DNA of 64,000 nt from Bacteroides sp. CAG:927 (GCA_000431155.1 HF985626.1:5981-69980), one strand, 5' to 3'. Counted from the first letter of the stretch, positions 42,372 through 52,034 are shown. The notes: generated by a model from the letters alone, not told the origin. A program made the numbers and translations.

Positions 42372-44336
42372 TCAATACATGTTGTAGTCCACCGAGAGCA
42401 CTTGGAATTCGGTTCGGCGGTTCACTTGGTCGGCAGCTTCGCGGTCGGCCTCTTCCGGGAGTGCAAGGATGTATTCTTCGGTGAGAACATCACCCTCTTT
42501 GAATTGGGGATATAATCGCGCCACACGCTTTGTGACGGTTTTTGGGCGCGATTTACCGTACCCCTGATACTGGAGCCTGTCAGGTGCAATTCCGGCGGCT
42601 ATGAGGTAGTCTATCACAGATTTGGCGCGTCGCTGCGATAGGTCAATGTTGTATTCCTCGGTGCCTATACGGTCAGTGTGCGATGCCATTTCTATGGTTA
42701 TATGCGGATTGTCTTTGAGCAGCTGTACAAGTTCGTCAAGGGCCTGCGTTGATTCGGGACGCAAGGTGGCCTTGTCAAAGTCGTAAAAAATATTCTCCAC
42801 AATGTTGGGTTTGGAAAGAGATGCAAGCATGAAGTCAACTTCATATTCAGCATCTAAGGCGGCGGTGTCGGCAGTGAACTGCTGGCGTGCGTTGAGGTAT
42901 CCCTTAGCGCCTGCCATCATGACATAGCTGACACCTCTTTGAAGCGGGAAAGAGAATGAGCCGTCGGGACGGGCAGCAGTTTTCTGAATGGTGCCGTCAT
43001 TGCCCACAATGCGTATTACAGCGTTTGGCACCGGTTCTTCATCCACATCCATCACCCAGCCCGAGAGATTGATTTTGAGGTCGGGAAGCTCAAATGAGAA
43101 CAAGTGGTCGTAGCCACGACCATCGCCTCGGTTGGAGCTGAAATAACCGGTATTGGCTTTATGCGGATTGTAAGTCATGCCAAAATCGTCGGCGTTGGAG
43201 TTGAGGGGGGCACCCATGTTGCTTACTATCCAGTTGCCATCGGGCTGCAGAGTTGCGCGGAAAAGGTCAAGACCGCCCATACCGGGATGTCCGTTGGATG
43301 AGAATATGAGTATGCTGTCGCTTACTACATAAGGAAAGACATCATCGCCCGGAGTGTTGATCTGTTCTCCAAGGTTTTCAAGAGATCCGGCACGTTCCTG
43401 AAGGTCAATGCGCCACAGGTCTTTGCCACCGAATCCGGGCATGTCGCTTGAGAAATAAAGGTACTTGCCGTCAGGACTGACAGAGGGATGGCCGAAACTT
43501 GAAATAGTGTCGGCTGTTATTTCTAATTTTACCGGTTTGGACCATGATGCATCGCTGCGCGAGGAGGTGTATATTTCAACACCGGTGTTTCTGTCGGGCA
43601 TGCGTCTTGCCACGGTAAGGTACATGGTGCTGCCATCGGGGGAGAAGCTCGCTATACCTTCGTCCATGTCGGAGTTGAGCTCTCCTTCCACGGCTTCGGG
43701 TCTGAGCCATTCGCCACGCTCATTTTTGCGTGCCATCCAAATGTCGCTTTTTTTCATGCCGGTGATTTCACTGCGTTTCTCGCCAACCACTTTTTCATTG
43801 GTGGTGGTGAAATACAGAATCTCGTCATTGAACATGGGAGAGAAATCGGAGCGTCGGGAATTAAACAGCTTGGCTGATTTTACTATGTAGCGGTTGGGGT
43901 TGGCGCGGAGACTGTCGGCAATCAGGGCACCTTTGAGGCCGTTGATGGCTGTTGAGGAGCGTGGGTTCTGCATCAGATATTCCTGATATGCACGTATGGC
44001 CTGTGAATACTTGCCGTCGGCATGTAGCATTTGGGCCAGATAGAGTTGTGCAAGAGTGTCGGGATAACCGTAGCGAATGGCATTCTGATAAGCTGCGGCT
44101 GCACGAGCGCTCTGGCTGAGCATGCGATGAGCGTTGGCCATTTTGAATGCAACTTCGCCACGCAAAGGACGGTCGGCTTTCTTGGTGAGCTTATTGTAGA
44201 TTTTGCGATAGGTCTTGGATGCGTCGTAGTATTCGCCGCGAGCCATCTGCTCATCGGCGGTGGCGAGTTTAGGACCTCGGCAACCAGTGACAGTCAGGCA
44301 TATAACGGCAATTATAAGTAACAGTTTATTTCTCAT
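42372..44336 (-). CDS. OmpA-family outer-membrane lipoprotein with TPR and beta-propeller, PorE-like
   Basis: The 654-residue protein has a lipobox (VTGC, Cys19) and then TPR-like helices (about 25-150). A PD40-type beta-propeller follows (FSPDGSTMYL, VSPDGKYLYFSSDMPGFGGKDLW and similar blades, about 160-420), then a carboxypeptidase-regulatory-like beta domain (LKINLSGWVMDVDEEPVPNAVIRI), and a C-terminal OmpA domain that binds peptidoglycan (IFYDFDKATLRPES, HTDRIGTEEYN, LSQRRAKSV). This order matches PorE (PG1058), a type IX secretion accessory. The gene has a good promoter at 44383-44413 and leads the GSCFA-murF/alr set. Confidence 0.88.
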   Translation of the reverse strand: MRNKLLLIIAVICLTVTGCRGPKLATADEQMARGEYYDASKTYRKIYNKLTKKADRPLRGEVAFKMANAHRMLSQSARAAAAYQNAIRYGYPDTLAQLYLAQMLHADGKYSQAIRAYQEYLMQNPRSSTAINGLKGALIADSLRANPNRYIVKSAKLFNSRRSDFSPMFNDEILYFTTTNEKVVGEKRSEITGMKKSDIWMARKNERGEWLRPEAVEGELNSDMDEGIASFSPDGSTMYLTVARRMPDRNTGVEIYTSSRSDASWSKPVKLEITADTISSFGHPSVSPDGKYLYFSSDMPGFGGKDLWRIDLQERAGSLENLGEQINTPGDDVFPYVVSDSILIFSSNGHPGMGGLDLFRATLQPDGNWIVSNMGAPLNSNADDFGMTYNPHKANTGYFSSNRGDGRGYDHLFSFELPDLKINLSGWVMDVDEEPVPNAVIRIVGNDGTIQKTAARPDGSFSFPLQRGVSYVMMAGAKGYLNARQQFTADTAALDAEYEVDFMLASLSKPNIVENIFYDFDKATLRPESTQALDELVQLLKDNPHITIEMASHTDRIGTEEYNIDLSQRRAKSVIDYLIAAGIAPDRLQYQGYGKSRPKTVTKRVARLYPQFKEGDVLTEEYILALPEEADREAADQVNRRTEFQVLSVDYNMY

Positions 44337-44382
44337 AAGTATATAACGGCGCAGTAAAGTTTATATTTTGCACATGCAACTG

Positions 44383-44413
44383 CAAAGTTAAAGAAAATAG
44401 CAATAACATCAAA
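44383..44413 (-). promoter_or_regulatory. Promoter of the PorE-like gene
   Basis: On the minus strand TTTG (44413-44410) and TAACTTTG (44390-44383) are spaced by 19 bases, a strong Bacteroidetes promoter. The start is near 44376, with about 40 bases of leader. Confidence 0.65.
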
Positions 44414-44419
44414 TTTTTG

Positions 44420-44427
44420 TATTTTTG
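44420..44427 (+). promoter_or_regulatory. -7 element of the PPOX-family gene
   Basis: TATTTTTG matches TAnnTTTG and lies 36 bases before the ATG at 44463. It is adjacent to the divergent PorE-like promoter. Confidence 0.45.
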
Positions 44428-44462
44428 TGGTATGCAGGCATAATATTTATAATGGAATATAT

Positions 44463-44942
44463 ATGAGAGCGATGAGAAAATCGGCCAGACAGCGCGATGC
44501 GCAGTGGGCCATGGAGGTGTTTGACAAGGCACCATTTGTTACGGTAAGTATGGTGCGTCCTGACGGAACACCGTACGGGTTGCCTTTGTCGCTGGTACGC
44601 AAGGGTGATGTTTTTTATTTTCACTGTGCGGGGGAAGGCGAGAAGATTGACTGCATCATGCATCACCCCGTGGTCAGTCTTTCGGCAGTAAGCCGCTGTA
44701 CTCCGGTTTATGAAGAGGAGAAGAAGAATTTTACCGAGCATTATCATTCGGCCATAGCTATAGGCACAGCTGCTATAGTCGAAAACAATAATGAGAAAAC
44801 AGAGGCATTGAAGTTGCTCTGTCAACGCTTTTTGCCAAAATACATGGAGCATTTTGATGAAGCGATTGCCCGCAGTCTGTCTATCACCACCGTGGTGAGA
44901 ATCACACTTTCTGAACCTCCTGTGGGAAAATGTAAACCGTAA
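44463..44942 (+). CDS. Pyridoxamine 5'-phosphate oxidase-like FMN protein (NimA-related)
   Basis: The 159-residue protein belongs to the PPOX-like split-barrel FMN family, close to the NimA-type 5-nitroimidazole reductase group by its pattern: FVTVSMVRPDGTPYGLPLSL near 25-44, VFYFHCAGEGEKIDCI near 50-65 and SAVSR near 74-78. These proteins bind flavin and reduce or bind small electron acceptors. Nitroimidazole resistance should not be assumed. The ATG at 44463 gives MRAMRKSARQRD, and an ATG three codons later is also possible. A 12-bp hairpin overlaps its stop codon. Confidence 0.82.
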   Translation: MRAMRKSARQRDAQWAMEVFDKAPFVTVSMVRPDGTPYGLPLSLVRKGDVFYFHCAGEGEKIDCIMHHPVVSLSAVSRCTPVYEEEKKNFTEHYHSAIAIGTAAIVENNNEKTEALKLLCQRFLPKYMEHFDEAIARSLSITTVVRITLSEPPVGKCKP

Positions 44943-44972
44943 GTAATCGGAAAGGGAAAATCCGATTACTTA
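44940..44972 (+). repeat. Hairpin overlapping the PPOX stop codon
   Basis: TAAGTAATCGGA (44940-44951) pairs exactly with TCCGATTACTTA (44961-44972) around a nine-base loop. The stop codon is the first triplet of the stem. No T-run follows, so it may protect the mRNA 3' end or act with the downstream terminator at 45007-45043. Confidence 0.75.
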
Positions 44973-45006
44973 GAGATGCAGTGGTGAAAAACATACTTAT
45001 CAACAC

Positions 45007-45043
45007 AAAAAAAGGCGACCTGTTGTAAGGCCGCCCTTTTATT
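45007..45043 (-). terminator. Intrinsic terminator of the TPR/OmpA-like lipoprotein gene
   Basis: Read on the minus strand, GGCGGCC pairs with GGTCGCC (one mismatch) and is followed by seven T (45013-45007). It ends the gene at 45060-46748. A short T-run on the plus side may also serve the PPOX gene. Confidence 0.75.
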
Positions 45044-45059
45044 ATGGGTTGAATGATAA

Positions 45060-46748
45060 TCAGTTGATGGCGCTGCCAAGGTTGAATTTGGCAAATTCAA
45101 GGTCGTTGAGAGCCTTGTTTGCAAGAGAATCGTCAAGCTTGATGGCTTTGCGAAGGTTGGTCATCACTTTGTCAGCGTTGTTGGTGCGGGCGCCAAGTAC
45201 AGCGTTGAGGTAGTAGGTGGTGGCATCGGGGTTCGCAACGGCTTCAAGAGTGCGATTGGCGGTGCTGTAGTCCTTGGTAAGAATCTGAGCAAGGGCAGCA
45301 TTGTTGGTCTTGGCAGAGCCGAAGGCTTTCACTGCAGCGGGATAGTCACCCTGCTGGAGGTAGTAAACACCCATGGCTTCACCGGCTTCGGGAAGACCGG
45401 CTGCAGAGCCGAGGCTGTTGGCAGCTGCACGGTAATCTTTGTTGAGAAGTGATACAAGACCACGGTTCATGTTTACCTCAGAGCTTTCGGGAGCGCGTTT
45501 GGCAGCCTGATTGAAGCTTGCAAGAGCAGCCTCGTAATCCTTGTTGATGTACTGAGTCATGCCAAGGTTGTTGTAACCACGATAATCGTTGGGATATAAG
45601 CGGGTAACATCCTGATAGATGGCTTTCTTGCGATTGTTGTCGTTGGTGAGAGTTGCGGCATAAAGGAGCTCGTCAACAGTGAGGGCAGAGGGGTTGTTCT
45701 CGGCCAGACGGGCAATCTCTTCATCGCTCTTGCCTATTACGTTGACAGAAGCGGTGATGCGAGAATAACGGAGCTGCGGAAGAATCTCGTCAGCGAGGAC
45801 TTCAAATACAGAAGCGAAGTTGCGGATTTCTTTTTCGCGCTGTTCGGGGTCTTTGTACATTGACAGAACGCTAAGAATAAGATCCTTGTCCTGAATGTTG
45901 CTTTGGCCTACGAGTTTCTGGAAGCCTTCCCAGTCTTCGGGAGTGAACTGTGCGGTGAGCTCGCCGAATTCAGTGATTTTATCTTTCTTAAGCTGGTTCT
46001 GAAGGTAAGCGCTTGTGTTTTTCTCGCGGTTCTCGGCCAAACGGGTGTTGAGGTCAAGAGAACCTTCGGGAGAAGCATAAGAGGAGATGTTGATTTCCTC
46101 AATCACGCGGGAAGAATCAGCATTGGCAGCGTTGAGGTTCTTGTTGAAGTCAGCCACAGCCTGAGATTTAAGCTCGCTCTGGCGCAGGTTGGCCTGATTG
46201 ATAAGGAAGCGGATGTCAGCGCTGTATTTTTCATTGATGATACGCTGGAACTTGTCGGCTGCGAGAGCGGGGTTAACGGTAGCGGCATCGGCCATAGTAG
46301 CGGTTGCAATCACACCGTCGGCCACTTTTACGCGGGGAAGAACGTACTGTTTGTTGCCCTGCTTGACATTGAAAGCAAGGTAAAGCTCGCTCTTGAGCAT
46401 GTCGGGCTGGTAAGCATAGCTTACAGGAACTGTGAGCTGACCGCCATTTTCGTAGCTTACAACGGGATCGTTGCCACGAACTTTCTCACCCTGATAGGTG
46501 ACAGGTGCGCCCATTGATTCCTGCCCTGCGTAAACCAGAACGGGGGTTATGGTGACAGCAGCGTTTTTCTTGAAGAACTTGGAGGGAACATTGCCGCTCA
46601 CAGTGGCGGGAACCTGTTCGCCTACCACTTCCAAGGGGTTGGGGTTAGTAGAAAAATAGTCGGCTTTGAAAGGGTTCATCTTACCATTACAGCTGGAAAG
46701 AAGCACTACACCGGCCATCATTAATGAATAGCAAATACTCTTACTCAT
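45060..46748 (-). CDS. Lipoprotein with TPR repeats and an OmpA-like region
   Basis: The 562-residue protein starts with a lipoprotein signal ending LLSSC (Cys20). The N-terminal half contains beta-rich segments (VTITPVLVYAGQESMGAPVTYQGEKVRG). Near residues 218-250 is an OmpA-like peptidoglycan-binding stretch (ISSYASPEGSLDLNTRLAENREKNTSAYL). The C-terminal third is a run of TPR repeats (YRGYNNLGMTQYINKDYEAALASFNQAAKRAPESSEVNMNRG and similar). It is probably an abundant outer-membrane or periplasmic lipoprotein anchored to the wall. The function is unknown. It is monocistronic, with a -7 element at 46819-46812 and its own terminator. Confidence 0.8.
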   Translation of the reverse strand: MSKSICYSLMMAGVVLLSSCNGKMNPFKADYFSTNPNPLEVVGEQVPATVSGNVPSKFFKKNAAVTITPVLVYAGQESMGAPVTYQGEKVRGNDPVVSYENGGQLTVPVSYAYQPDMLKSELYLAFNVKQGNKQYVLPRVKVADGVIATATMADAATVNPALAADKFQRIINEKYSADIRFLINQANLRQSELKSQAVADFNKNLNAANADSSRVIEEINISSYASPEGSLDLNTRLAENREKNTSAYLQNQLKKDKITEFGELTAQFTPEDWEGFQKLVGQSNIQDKDLILSVLSMYKDPEQREKEIRNFASVFEVLADEILPQLRYSRITASVNVIGKSDEEIARLAENNPSALTVDELLYAATLTNDNNRKKAIYQDVTRLYPNDYRGYNNLGMTQYINKDYEAALASFNQAAKRAPESSEVNMNRGLVSLLNKDYRAAANSLGSAAGLPEAGEAMGVYYLQQGDYPAAVKAFGSAKTNNAALAQILTKDYSTANRTLEAVANPDATTYYLNAVLGARTNNADKVMTNLRKAIKLDDSLANKALNDLEFAKFNLGSAIN

Positions 46749-46811
46749 AAATAATATGATTTGAAACTTGAATAAATTAACTATATCGTATCAACATACT
46801 GATATACGATA

Positions 46812-46819
46812 CAAAGGTA
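46812..46819 (-). promoter_or_regulatory. -7 element of the TPR/OmpA-like lipoprotein gene
   Basis: TACCTTTG on the minus strand matches the Bacteroidetes -7 consensus. The start would be near 46805, giving a leader of about 57 bases. No clear -33 element is visible. Confidence 0.45.
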
Positions 46820-46925
46820 TTCAAAAAATTGCTGATTTGCCACATGTTTTTTGAAAAAAATTCGCAGTAAAGTTGTAAAGCGATATTTGTGGGTGCGTTA
46901 TGGTGATATTGTGGAAGTGAATTGT

Positions 46926-46933
46926 TATTTTTG
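46926..46933 (+). promoter_or_regulatory. -7 element of speA
   Basis: TATTTTTG matches TAnnTTTG, 35 bases before the speA ATG. It supports the start at 46968 rather than the longer upstream frame, whose codons it would interrupt. Confidence 0.5.
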
Positions 46934-46967
46934 CACTCATTATCCATACAAAATTATTCGTAACCAA

Positions 46968-48866
46968 ATGAGAAAATGGCGTATTGAAGACAGCGCGGAA
47001 CTGTACAATATAAACGGTTGGGGACTGAAGTATTTCTCCATCAATGACAAAGGTCACGTGCAGGTGACTCCGAAGGTGGGGTATGCATCGGTAGATATCA
47101 AGGAACTTATGGACGAACTGCAGGTGCGCGATGTCACTGCTCCACTGTTGCTTCGTTTTCCTGATATTCTTGACAACCGTATTGAGAAAATATCGCGATG
47201 CTTCAAGCAAGCTGCTGAGGAATATAATTATCAGGCTCAGAATTTTTTGATTTATCCCATCAAAGTGAACCAGATGCGTCCGGTGGTGGAAGAGATTGTG
47301 AGCCATGGCAAAAAATTCAATATAGGTCTGGAGGCAGGCTCAAAGCCTGAGCTTCATGCCGTTCTTGCCACCAACATAGCCGAGAATGCATTAATCATAT
47401 GCAACGGTTATAAAGACGAGAGTTTTGTGGAGCTGGCTCTTCTTGCCCAAAAGATGGGACGCCGCATATTTCTTGTCGTGGAGAAGCTGAATGAGCTGGA
47501 TCTTATAGCAAGTGTGGCAAAGCGCATAGGGATAAAGCCCAATGTGGGCATACGTATAAAACTTTCATCGTCCGGTTCCGGAAAATGGGAAGAGAGCGGC
47601 GGTGACCAGTCAAAATTCGGATTGAACTCCACAGAGTTGCTCCAAGCTCTTGATTTTCTAAAGAAGAAAGGTATGTCGGAGTGCCTGCGGCTGATACATT
47701 TTCATATCGGCAGCCAAGTTACCAAGATACGCCTTATCAAGAACGCATTGCGTGAGGCTATGCAATTTTATGTGCAGCTGTCATCACTCGGATTCAATAT
47801 TGACTTCGTGGATATAGGCGGAGGTCTCGGAGTGGATTATGACGGTACACGAAATGCATCTTCCGAAAGCTCCATGAACTACAGTATTCAGGAATATGCC
47901 AACGATGCTGTGTCGGCACTGGTGGATGTGTGCGAAAAGAACAACATACCCCAGCCCAACATAATAACCGAGAGCGGTCGCTCGCTCACGGCCCATCATT
48001 CGGTGCTGATTTTTGAAGTGCTGGAAACTACTTCATTGCCTGTATGGAAGGACAATGAGGAGATTGCTCCGGATGCGCATGAGCTGCTTCGTGAGCTGTA
48101 CACTATCTGGGACCGCCTTGACCAGCCTCGGTTGTTTGAAAGCTGGCATGACGCATTGCAGATACGTGAGGAGGCTCTGGATTTGTTCAGCCTTGGAATG
48201 CTTGACCTTAACACACGTGCGCAGATTGAGAAACTTTTCTGGTCAGTGGCACGTGAGGTAGGGGAGATGGCAAATGAGATGAAACATGCGCCCGAGGAAT
48301 TGCGTAAAATATCAAAAATGATTCCTGACAAGTATTTCTGCAACTTCTCACTGTTTCAATCACTGCCGGATTCATGGGCGATAGACCAGTTGTTCCCGAT
48401 TATCCCGATCAGCAGGCTTGACGAGCGGCCCGACCGCACATGCACCATTCAGGACATTACCTGCGACAGCGACGGCAAGATAGCCAATTTCATAACATCC
48501 CACGGCACTTCCAATGCATTGCCCGTACACTCCATAAAACGTGATGAACCGTATTATATAGGTGTGTTCCTTGTGGGAGCATATCAGGAGATACTCGGAG
48601 ACATGCACAACCTGTTCGGCGACACCAATGCAGTGCATATATCGGTTTATAAGGACCGTTATGAAATAGACCGTATAATAGACGGTGAAACTGTGGCAGA
48701 GGTGCTTGATTACGTGGAATTCAATCCCAAGAAGCTGGTGCGAAATGTGGAAACATGGGTTACTGCTTCAATGAAAGCCGGGCGAATAACTCCGGAAGAG
48801 GGAAGAGAGTTCCTGAGCAACTACCGCTCAGGCCTGTATGGTTATACCTATCTGGAGAATGATTGA
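46968..48866 (+). CDS. speA: Biosynthetic arginine decarboxylase
   Basis: SpeA decarboxylates arginine to agmatine for polyamine synthesis, using PLP. The 632-residue protein is of the fold-III type: NFLIYPIKVNQMRPVVEEI near residue 96-113 contains the PLP lysine, and GLEAGSKPEL, FHIGSQ, DIGGGLGVDYDG and TESGRSLTAHH follow in order. The C-terminal part includes the conserved CxxxDxDGK-like ITCDSDGKI. The ATG at 46968 is chosen because the 39 codons upstream lie over the promoter element. The stop overlaps truA by one base (TGATG). Confidence 0.95.
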   Translation: MRKWRIEDSAELYNINGWGLKYFSINDKGHVQVTPKVGYASVDIKELMDELQVRDVTAPLLLRFPDILDNRIEKISRCFKQAAEEYNYQAQNFLIYPIKVNQMRPVVEEIVSHGKKFNIGLEAGSKPELHAVLATNIAENALIICNGYKDESFVELALLAQKMGRRIFLVVEKLNELDLIASVAKRIGIKPNVGIRIKLSSSGSGKWEESGGDQSKFGLNSTELLQALDFLKKKGMSECLRLIHFHIGSQVTKIRLIKNALREAMQFYVQLSSLGFNIDFVDIGGGLGVDYDGTRNASSESSMNYSIQEYANDAVSALVDVCEKNNIPQPNIITESGRSLTAHHSVLIFEVLETTSLPVWKDNEEIAPDAHELLRELYTIWDRLDQPRLFESWHDALQIREEALDLFSLGMLDLNTRAQIEKLFWSVAREVGEMANEMKHAPEELRKISKMIPDKYFCNFSLFQSLPDSWAIDQLFPIIPISRLDERPDRTCTIQDITCDSDGKIANFITSHGTSNALPVHSIKRDEPYYIGVFLVGAYQEILGDMHNLFGDTNAVHISVYKDRYEIDRIIDGETVAEVLDYVEFNPKKLVRNVETWVTASMKAGRITPEEGREFLSNYRSGLYGYTYLEND

Positions 48867-49609
48867 TGCATAGATATTTCATGCGACTTGCTTACCGTGG
48901 CGAGCCGTTTCACGGATGGCAATACCAGCCCAATGCCATAAGCGTGCAGCAGGTGCTGGAGGAATGTCTCAGCACTGTATTGCGCACTGAGGTGAAAATA
49001 ACGGGCGCGGGTCGTACTGACACGGGTGTAAACGCGAGGATGATGGTGGCACACTTTGATATGGAGCACCGGCTTGATGATCCGAAACGCCTTGTGAATG
49101 CACTTAACTCTATAGTGGGGAAAGATATAGCGGTGTATGGCATATCTCCGGTGCATGCGGATGCGCATGCACGATTTGATGCCATATCGCGTACCTATCA
49201 TTATTATGCGGTAAGTGAGAAATCGCCGTTTTTCTATCCGTTGTCGTGGAAGGCTCCGGCCAACCTTGATTATGCGGCGATGAACCGTGCCGCCAAACAT
49301 TTGCTTGACACGGAAGATTTCACATCGTTTGCCAAACTTCACACCGATACCAAGACCAATATCTGCAAGGTGACTGAGGCCGAATGGCGCGAAGTGCCGG
49401 GCGGCCATGTGTTTGTGATCAGTGCGGACCGGTTTCTGCGCAATATGGTGCGTGCTGTTGTGGGCACGCTCGTGGATGTGGGCAGAGGCAAGCTGAGTGA
49501 GCAGCAGTTCAAGGATATTATAGAAAGGCGCGACAGATGTGCGGCAGGCACTTCCATGCCACCGCAGGCACTATATCTATGGGATGTAAAATATCCATAC
49601 GAGATATAA
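48866..49609 (+). CDS. truA: tRNA pseudouridine(38-40) synthase TruA
   Basis: TruA isomerises uridines 38-40 in the tRNA anticodon stem. The 247-residue protein has the catalytic GAGRTDTGVNA motif near 47-57, with the nucleophilic Asp, and a later NMVRAVVGTLVDVGRGKLS stretch near 193-211. The start ATG at 48866 shares a base with the speA stop. A bidirectional hairpin terminator follows. Length and motifs are standard. Confidence 0.95.
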   Translation: MHRYFMRLAYRGEPFHGWQYQPNAISVQQVLEECLSTVLRTEVKITGAGRTDTGVNARMMVAHFDMEHRLDDPKRLVNALNSIVGKDIAVYGISPVHADAHARFDAISRTYHYYAVSEKSPFFYPLSWKAPANLDYAAMNRAAKHLLDTEDFTSFAKLHTDTKTNICKVTEAEWREVPGGHVFVISADRFLRNMVRAVVGTLVDVGRGKLSEQQFKDIIERRDRCAAGTSMPPQALYLWDVKYPYEI

Positions 49610-49629
49610 AACAGACAAGAGATAAAAGG

Positions 49630-49678
49630 AAAGCTCCTGAAAGTCAATAGAGAAAACTTTCAGGAGCTTTGTTGTTTT
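49630..49678. terminator. Bidirectional intrinsic terminator
   Basis: AAAGCTCCTGAAAGT (49630-49644) pairs perfectly with ACTTTCAGGAGCTTT (49656-49670), followed by GTTGTTTT. It ends truA and probably the convergent GH20 gene too. Confidence 0.88.
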
Positions 49679-49712
49679 AAGCTTGCTATGACAGCATGCG
49701 TAAGAGGGAATA

Positions 49713-52034
49713 TTATTCCACTATAATTTCATCAGCAAATATGAAACCGGGTTTGTTATAGCCGACACCATGCCATTTGGGAAGCGATGTTTCACATTCG
49801 GCAGTGATGCGTACATAACGGGCTTTGACAGGCTTGAATGAATATTCGTGAAGCTTGATATAGTCGGTATGTCCTGACATGACGGGGAGTTTTTCAGAAG
49901 CTACTGTGGTCCATTTTTTGCCGTTTGACGAAACTTCAATCTTGATGCCGCGTGCATCAAAAATCCAGTTGGGAGTGTCAACAAGCAAGCGTATGCCGGC
50001 TTTTGAGATTTCTTCCTCTTTGCCAAGGTTGATGGTGGCAATGATGGGTTTGCCTTCCCAGCCTACCCATTCGCCGGTTGTGAAAGTGGGTGTGCCGAAG
50101 CGTCCATCCACCAAAGTTGCGCCTCCGTTGGCCGAATAGCGTGAGTGCGGGGCGTTGGCGAGTTTTACTTCATGAGAGGTGGCCTTGTTGAATACTACAC
50201 TGTCGGTCCAAACATGGCTTTTGCCGTTGGGTCGTATGGCAACAGCCTTGATGGTGCAGGATTTGTTGAGGTCAACGGGTGCGGTGTAGAGAAGAGAGTG
50301 CTCATCAGGCTCCGAACCGTCAAGAGTATAATATATTTTGGCGTCATTGCCCATTGTTGAGAGGTCGGCAGTGATGCAACCTTTCTCCGGGTTGTTGATG
50401 AGGTGGGGGGTGATGTCATATACGTGGCGGGCATAAACATATCCCAGTGCATCATAAGTGGCAAGCATCTGCTGCAGGCGACGCTGGAAATCCTCATATT
50501 TCTTTGCTTCGGGCTGGCACCACTGCACTTCACTCAGGGCTGCCATGCGCGGGAGTTCCTGATATTGAGCAGTATAGAGGTTGGGAACATATTCTGTCCA
50601 AAGGTTGGCCTGTGCGCCCATGATATATTTTTTCTGCTCAGGAGTGAGCACGTCAAGAGCGGGGTTGAAATTGTAGATTTGCTCAAGTGTCACCACGCCA
50701 CCGCCAGCCAAAGGCTCGTTTTCGCGGTCGTTGGTCTGATAGTAGTCAAAATAACAATAGTTGGTGGGAGTCATGATGGCATAATGGTTCTGCTGTGCGG
50801 CAGCGATTGCACCCTCAGTTCCGCGCCAAGACATCACGACAGCACCCGGGGTTAGGCCGCCTTCAAGAATCTCGTCCCAACCTATCATTTTGCGTCCGCG
50901 TTTGGCAAGGCTTTTTGAAGCCTCGGTCATGACATAAGTCTGCAGTTTCTGCTCGGCAGTGCTGTGTTTGTCGGTTTTTAGTCCAAGCTCTTTGATTTTG
51001 GCCTGACATTTGGGGCAAGCTTCCCAGCGCACTTTAGGACATTCGTCGCCACCTACATGGATGTATTCAGAGGGGAAAATGTCAACTACTTCGGCAAGCA
51101 CATCATCAATGAATTTGATGGTGGAATCGTTGCCGGCGCAAAGAACATCCTCGGCCACACCCCATTTGGTCCATAACTCATACGGGCCACCGGTGCATCC
51201 GAGTTCCGGATAAGCCTTGAGCGCAGCAAGCATATGACCCGGGAGGTCAATTTCGGGGATTACGGTTATGTGGCGGTCGGCTGCATATTTCACGATGTCG
51301 CGGGCCTGATCCTGAGTGTAATATCCACCATAGGGAATGCCGTCGGATGACTCAAAATCCTTGGCGTTCATTGTCCCGGGACGAATAGAGCCTTTGGATG
51401 TAAGTTCAGGACGGGATTTGATTTCAATACGCCACCCCTGATCCTCGGTGAGGTGCCAATGGAATCGGTTGATATTATGGAGGGCAATCATGTCGATGAA
51501 AGATTTCACCGAGTCAACCGGGAAAAAGTGTCGGCCTACATCCAAGTGCGCGCCACGATAAGCGAAACGCGGCTGGTCGGAAATATTTGCGCACGGGAAT
51601 TCCACGATGGTGGTTTTCTGCTCCGGAATGGATTTGCGCAGAGTCTGGCAGCCGTAGAAGTTGCCGGCGGCCGAAGCGCCATTGATGGTTATAAAATCGG
51701 GCGTGATGGTAAGGTTGTATGCTTCAGGGTTTTCGCTCTTAAGGTTGTCGCTGAGGACTATTGCGTTAGAGCTTGGAGCTTTTGTTACAACCGGAAGCTG
51801 AGTGCCGGTGAGATTGAAGATGTAATCGGCAAGCAGCTCTGCATTGCGTTTGAGCTTGGCGTTGCCCTCGGGGTATGCTATGACGGTGTATGCCGTAAGC
51901 ACAAACGGTTTGCCTTGCTGGACGGATATTTCCTGAGGCAAGGGAATCACCTGATAGTTTGCCTTTTGGACTGGCGGATTGGCGACGGCAAACAGACATG
52001 TGGCACCGAGCGCCAAAACAAGGGTTCTTCTCAT
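49713..52034 (-). CDS. Beta-N-acetylhexosaminidase, glycoside hydrolase family 20
   Basis: GH20 enzymes release terminal N-acetylglucosamine or N-acetylgalactosamine. The 773-residue protein has a signal peptide (RRTLVLALGATCLFAVA), the GH20b domain (about 25-155), and the catalytic barrel with the acid/base pair in YIHVGGDECPK (Asp330-Glu331), RFHWHLTEDQGW near 190-201 and VIPEIDLPGHM near 258-268. The C-terminal part has a CHB_HEX_C-like repeat (IYYTLDGSEPDE) and an F5/8-type-C-like domain (about 635-773). Secretion and sugar-binding modules suggest host-mucin or peptidoglycan glycan degradation, an inference from family and habitat. Confidence 0.94.
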   Translation of the reverse strand: MRRTLVLALGATCLFAVANPPVQKANYQVIPLPQEISVQQGKPFVLTAYTVIAYPEGNAKLKRNAELLADYIFNLTGTQLPVVTKAPSSNAIVLSDNLKSENPEAYNLTITPDFITINGASAAGNFYGCQTLRKSIPEQKTTIVEFPCANISDQPRFAYRGAHLDVGRHFFPVDSVKSFIDMIALHNINRFHWHLTEDQGWRIEIKSRPELTSKGSIRPGTMNAKDFESSDGIPYGGYYTQDQARDIVKYAADRHITVIPEIDLPGHMLAALKAYPELGCTGGPYELWTKWGVAEDVLCAGNDSTIKFIDDVLAEVVDIFPSEYIHVGGDECPKVRWEACPKCQAKIKELGLKTDKHSTAEQKLQTYVMTEASKSLAKRGRKMIGWDEILEGGLTPGAVVMSWRGTEGAIAAAQQNHYAIMTPTNYCYFDYYQTNDRENEPLAGGGVVTLEQIYNFNPALDVLTPEQKKYIMGAQANLWTEYVPNLYTAQYQELPRMAALSEVQWCQPEAKKYEDFQRRLQQMLATYDALGYVYARHVYDITPHLINNPEKGCITADLSTMGNDAKIYYTLDGSEPDEHSLLYTAPVDLNKSCTIKAVAIRPNGKSHVWTDSVVFNKATSHEVKLANAPHSRYSANGGATLVDGRFGTPTFTTGEWVGWEGKPIIATINLGKEEEISKAGIRLLVDTPNWIFDARGIKIEVSSNGKKWTTVASEKLPVMSGHTDYIKLHEYSFKPVKARYVRITAECETSLPKWHGVGYNKPGFIFADEIIVE

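Noticed and set aside
44463..44942. Calling the PPOX protein a nitroimidazole resistance gene (nim)
   Set aside because: The family pattern is shared by many non-resistance flavoproteins. Sequence motifs alone do not justify the phenotype.
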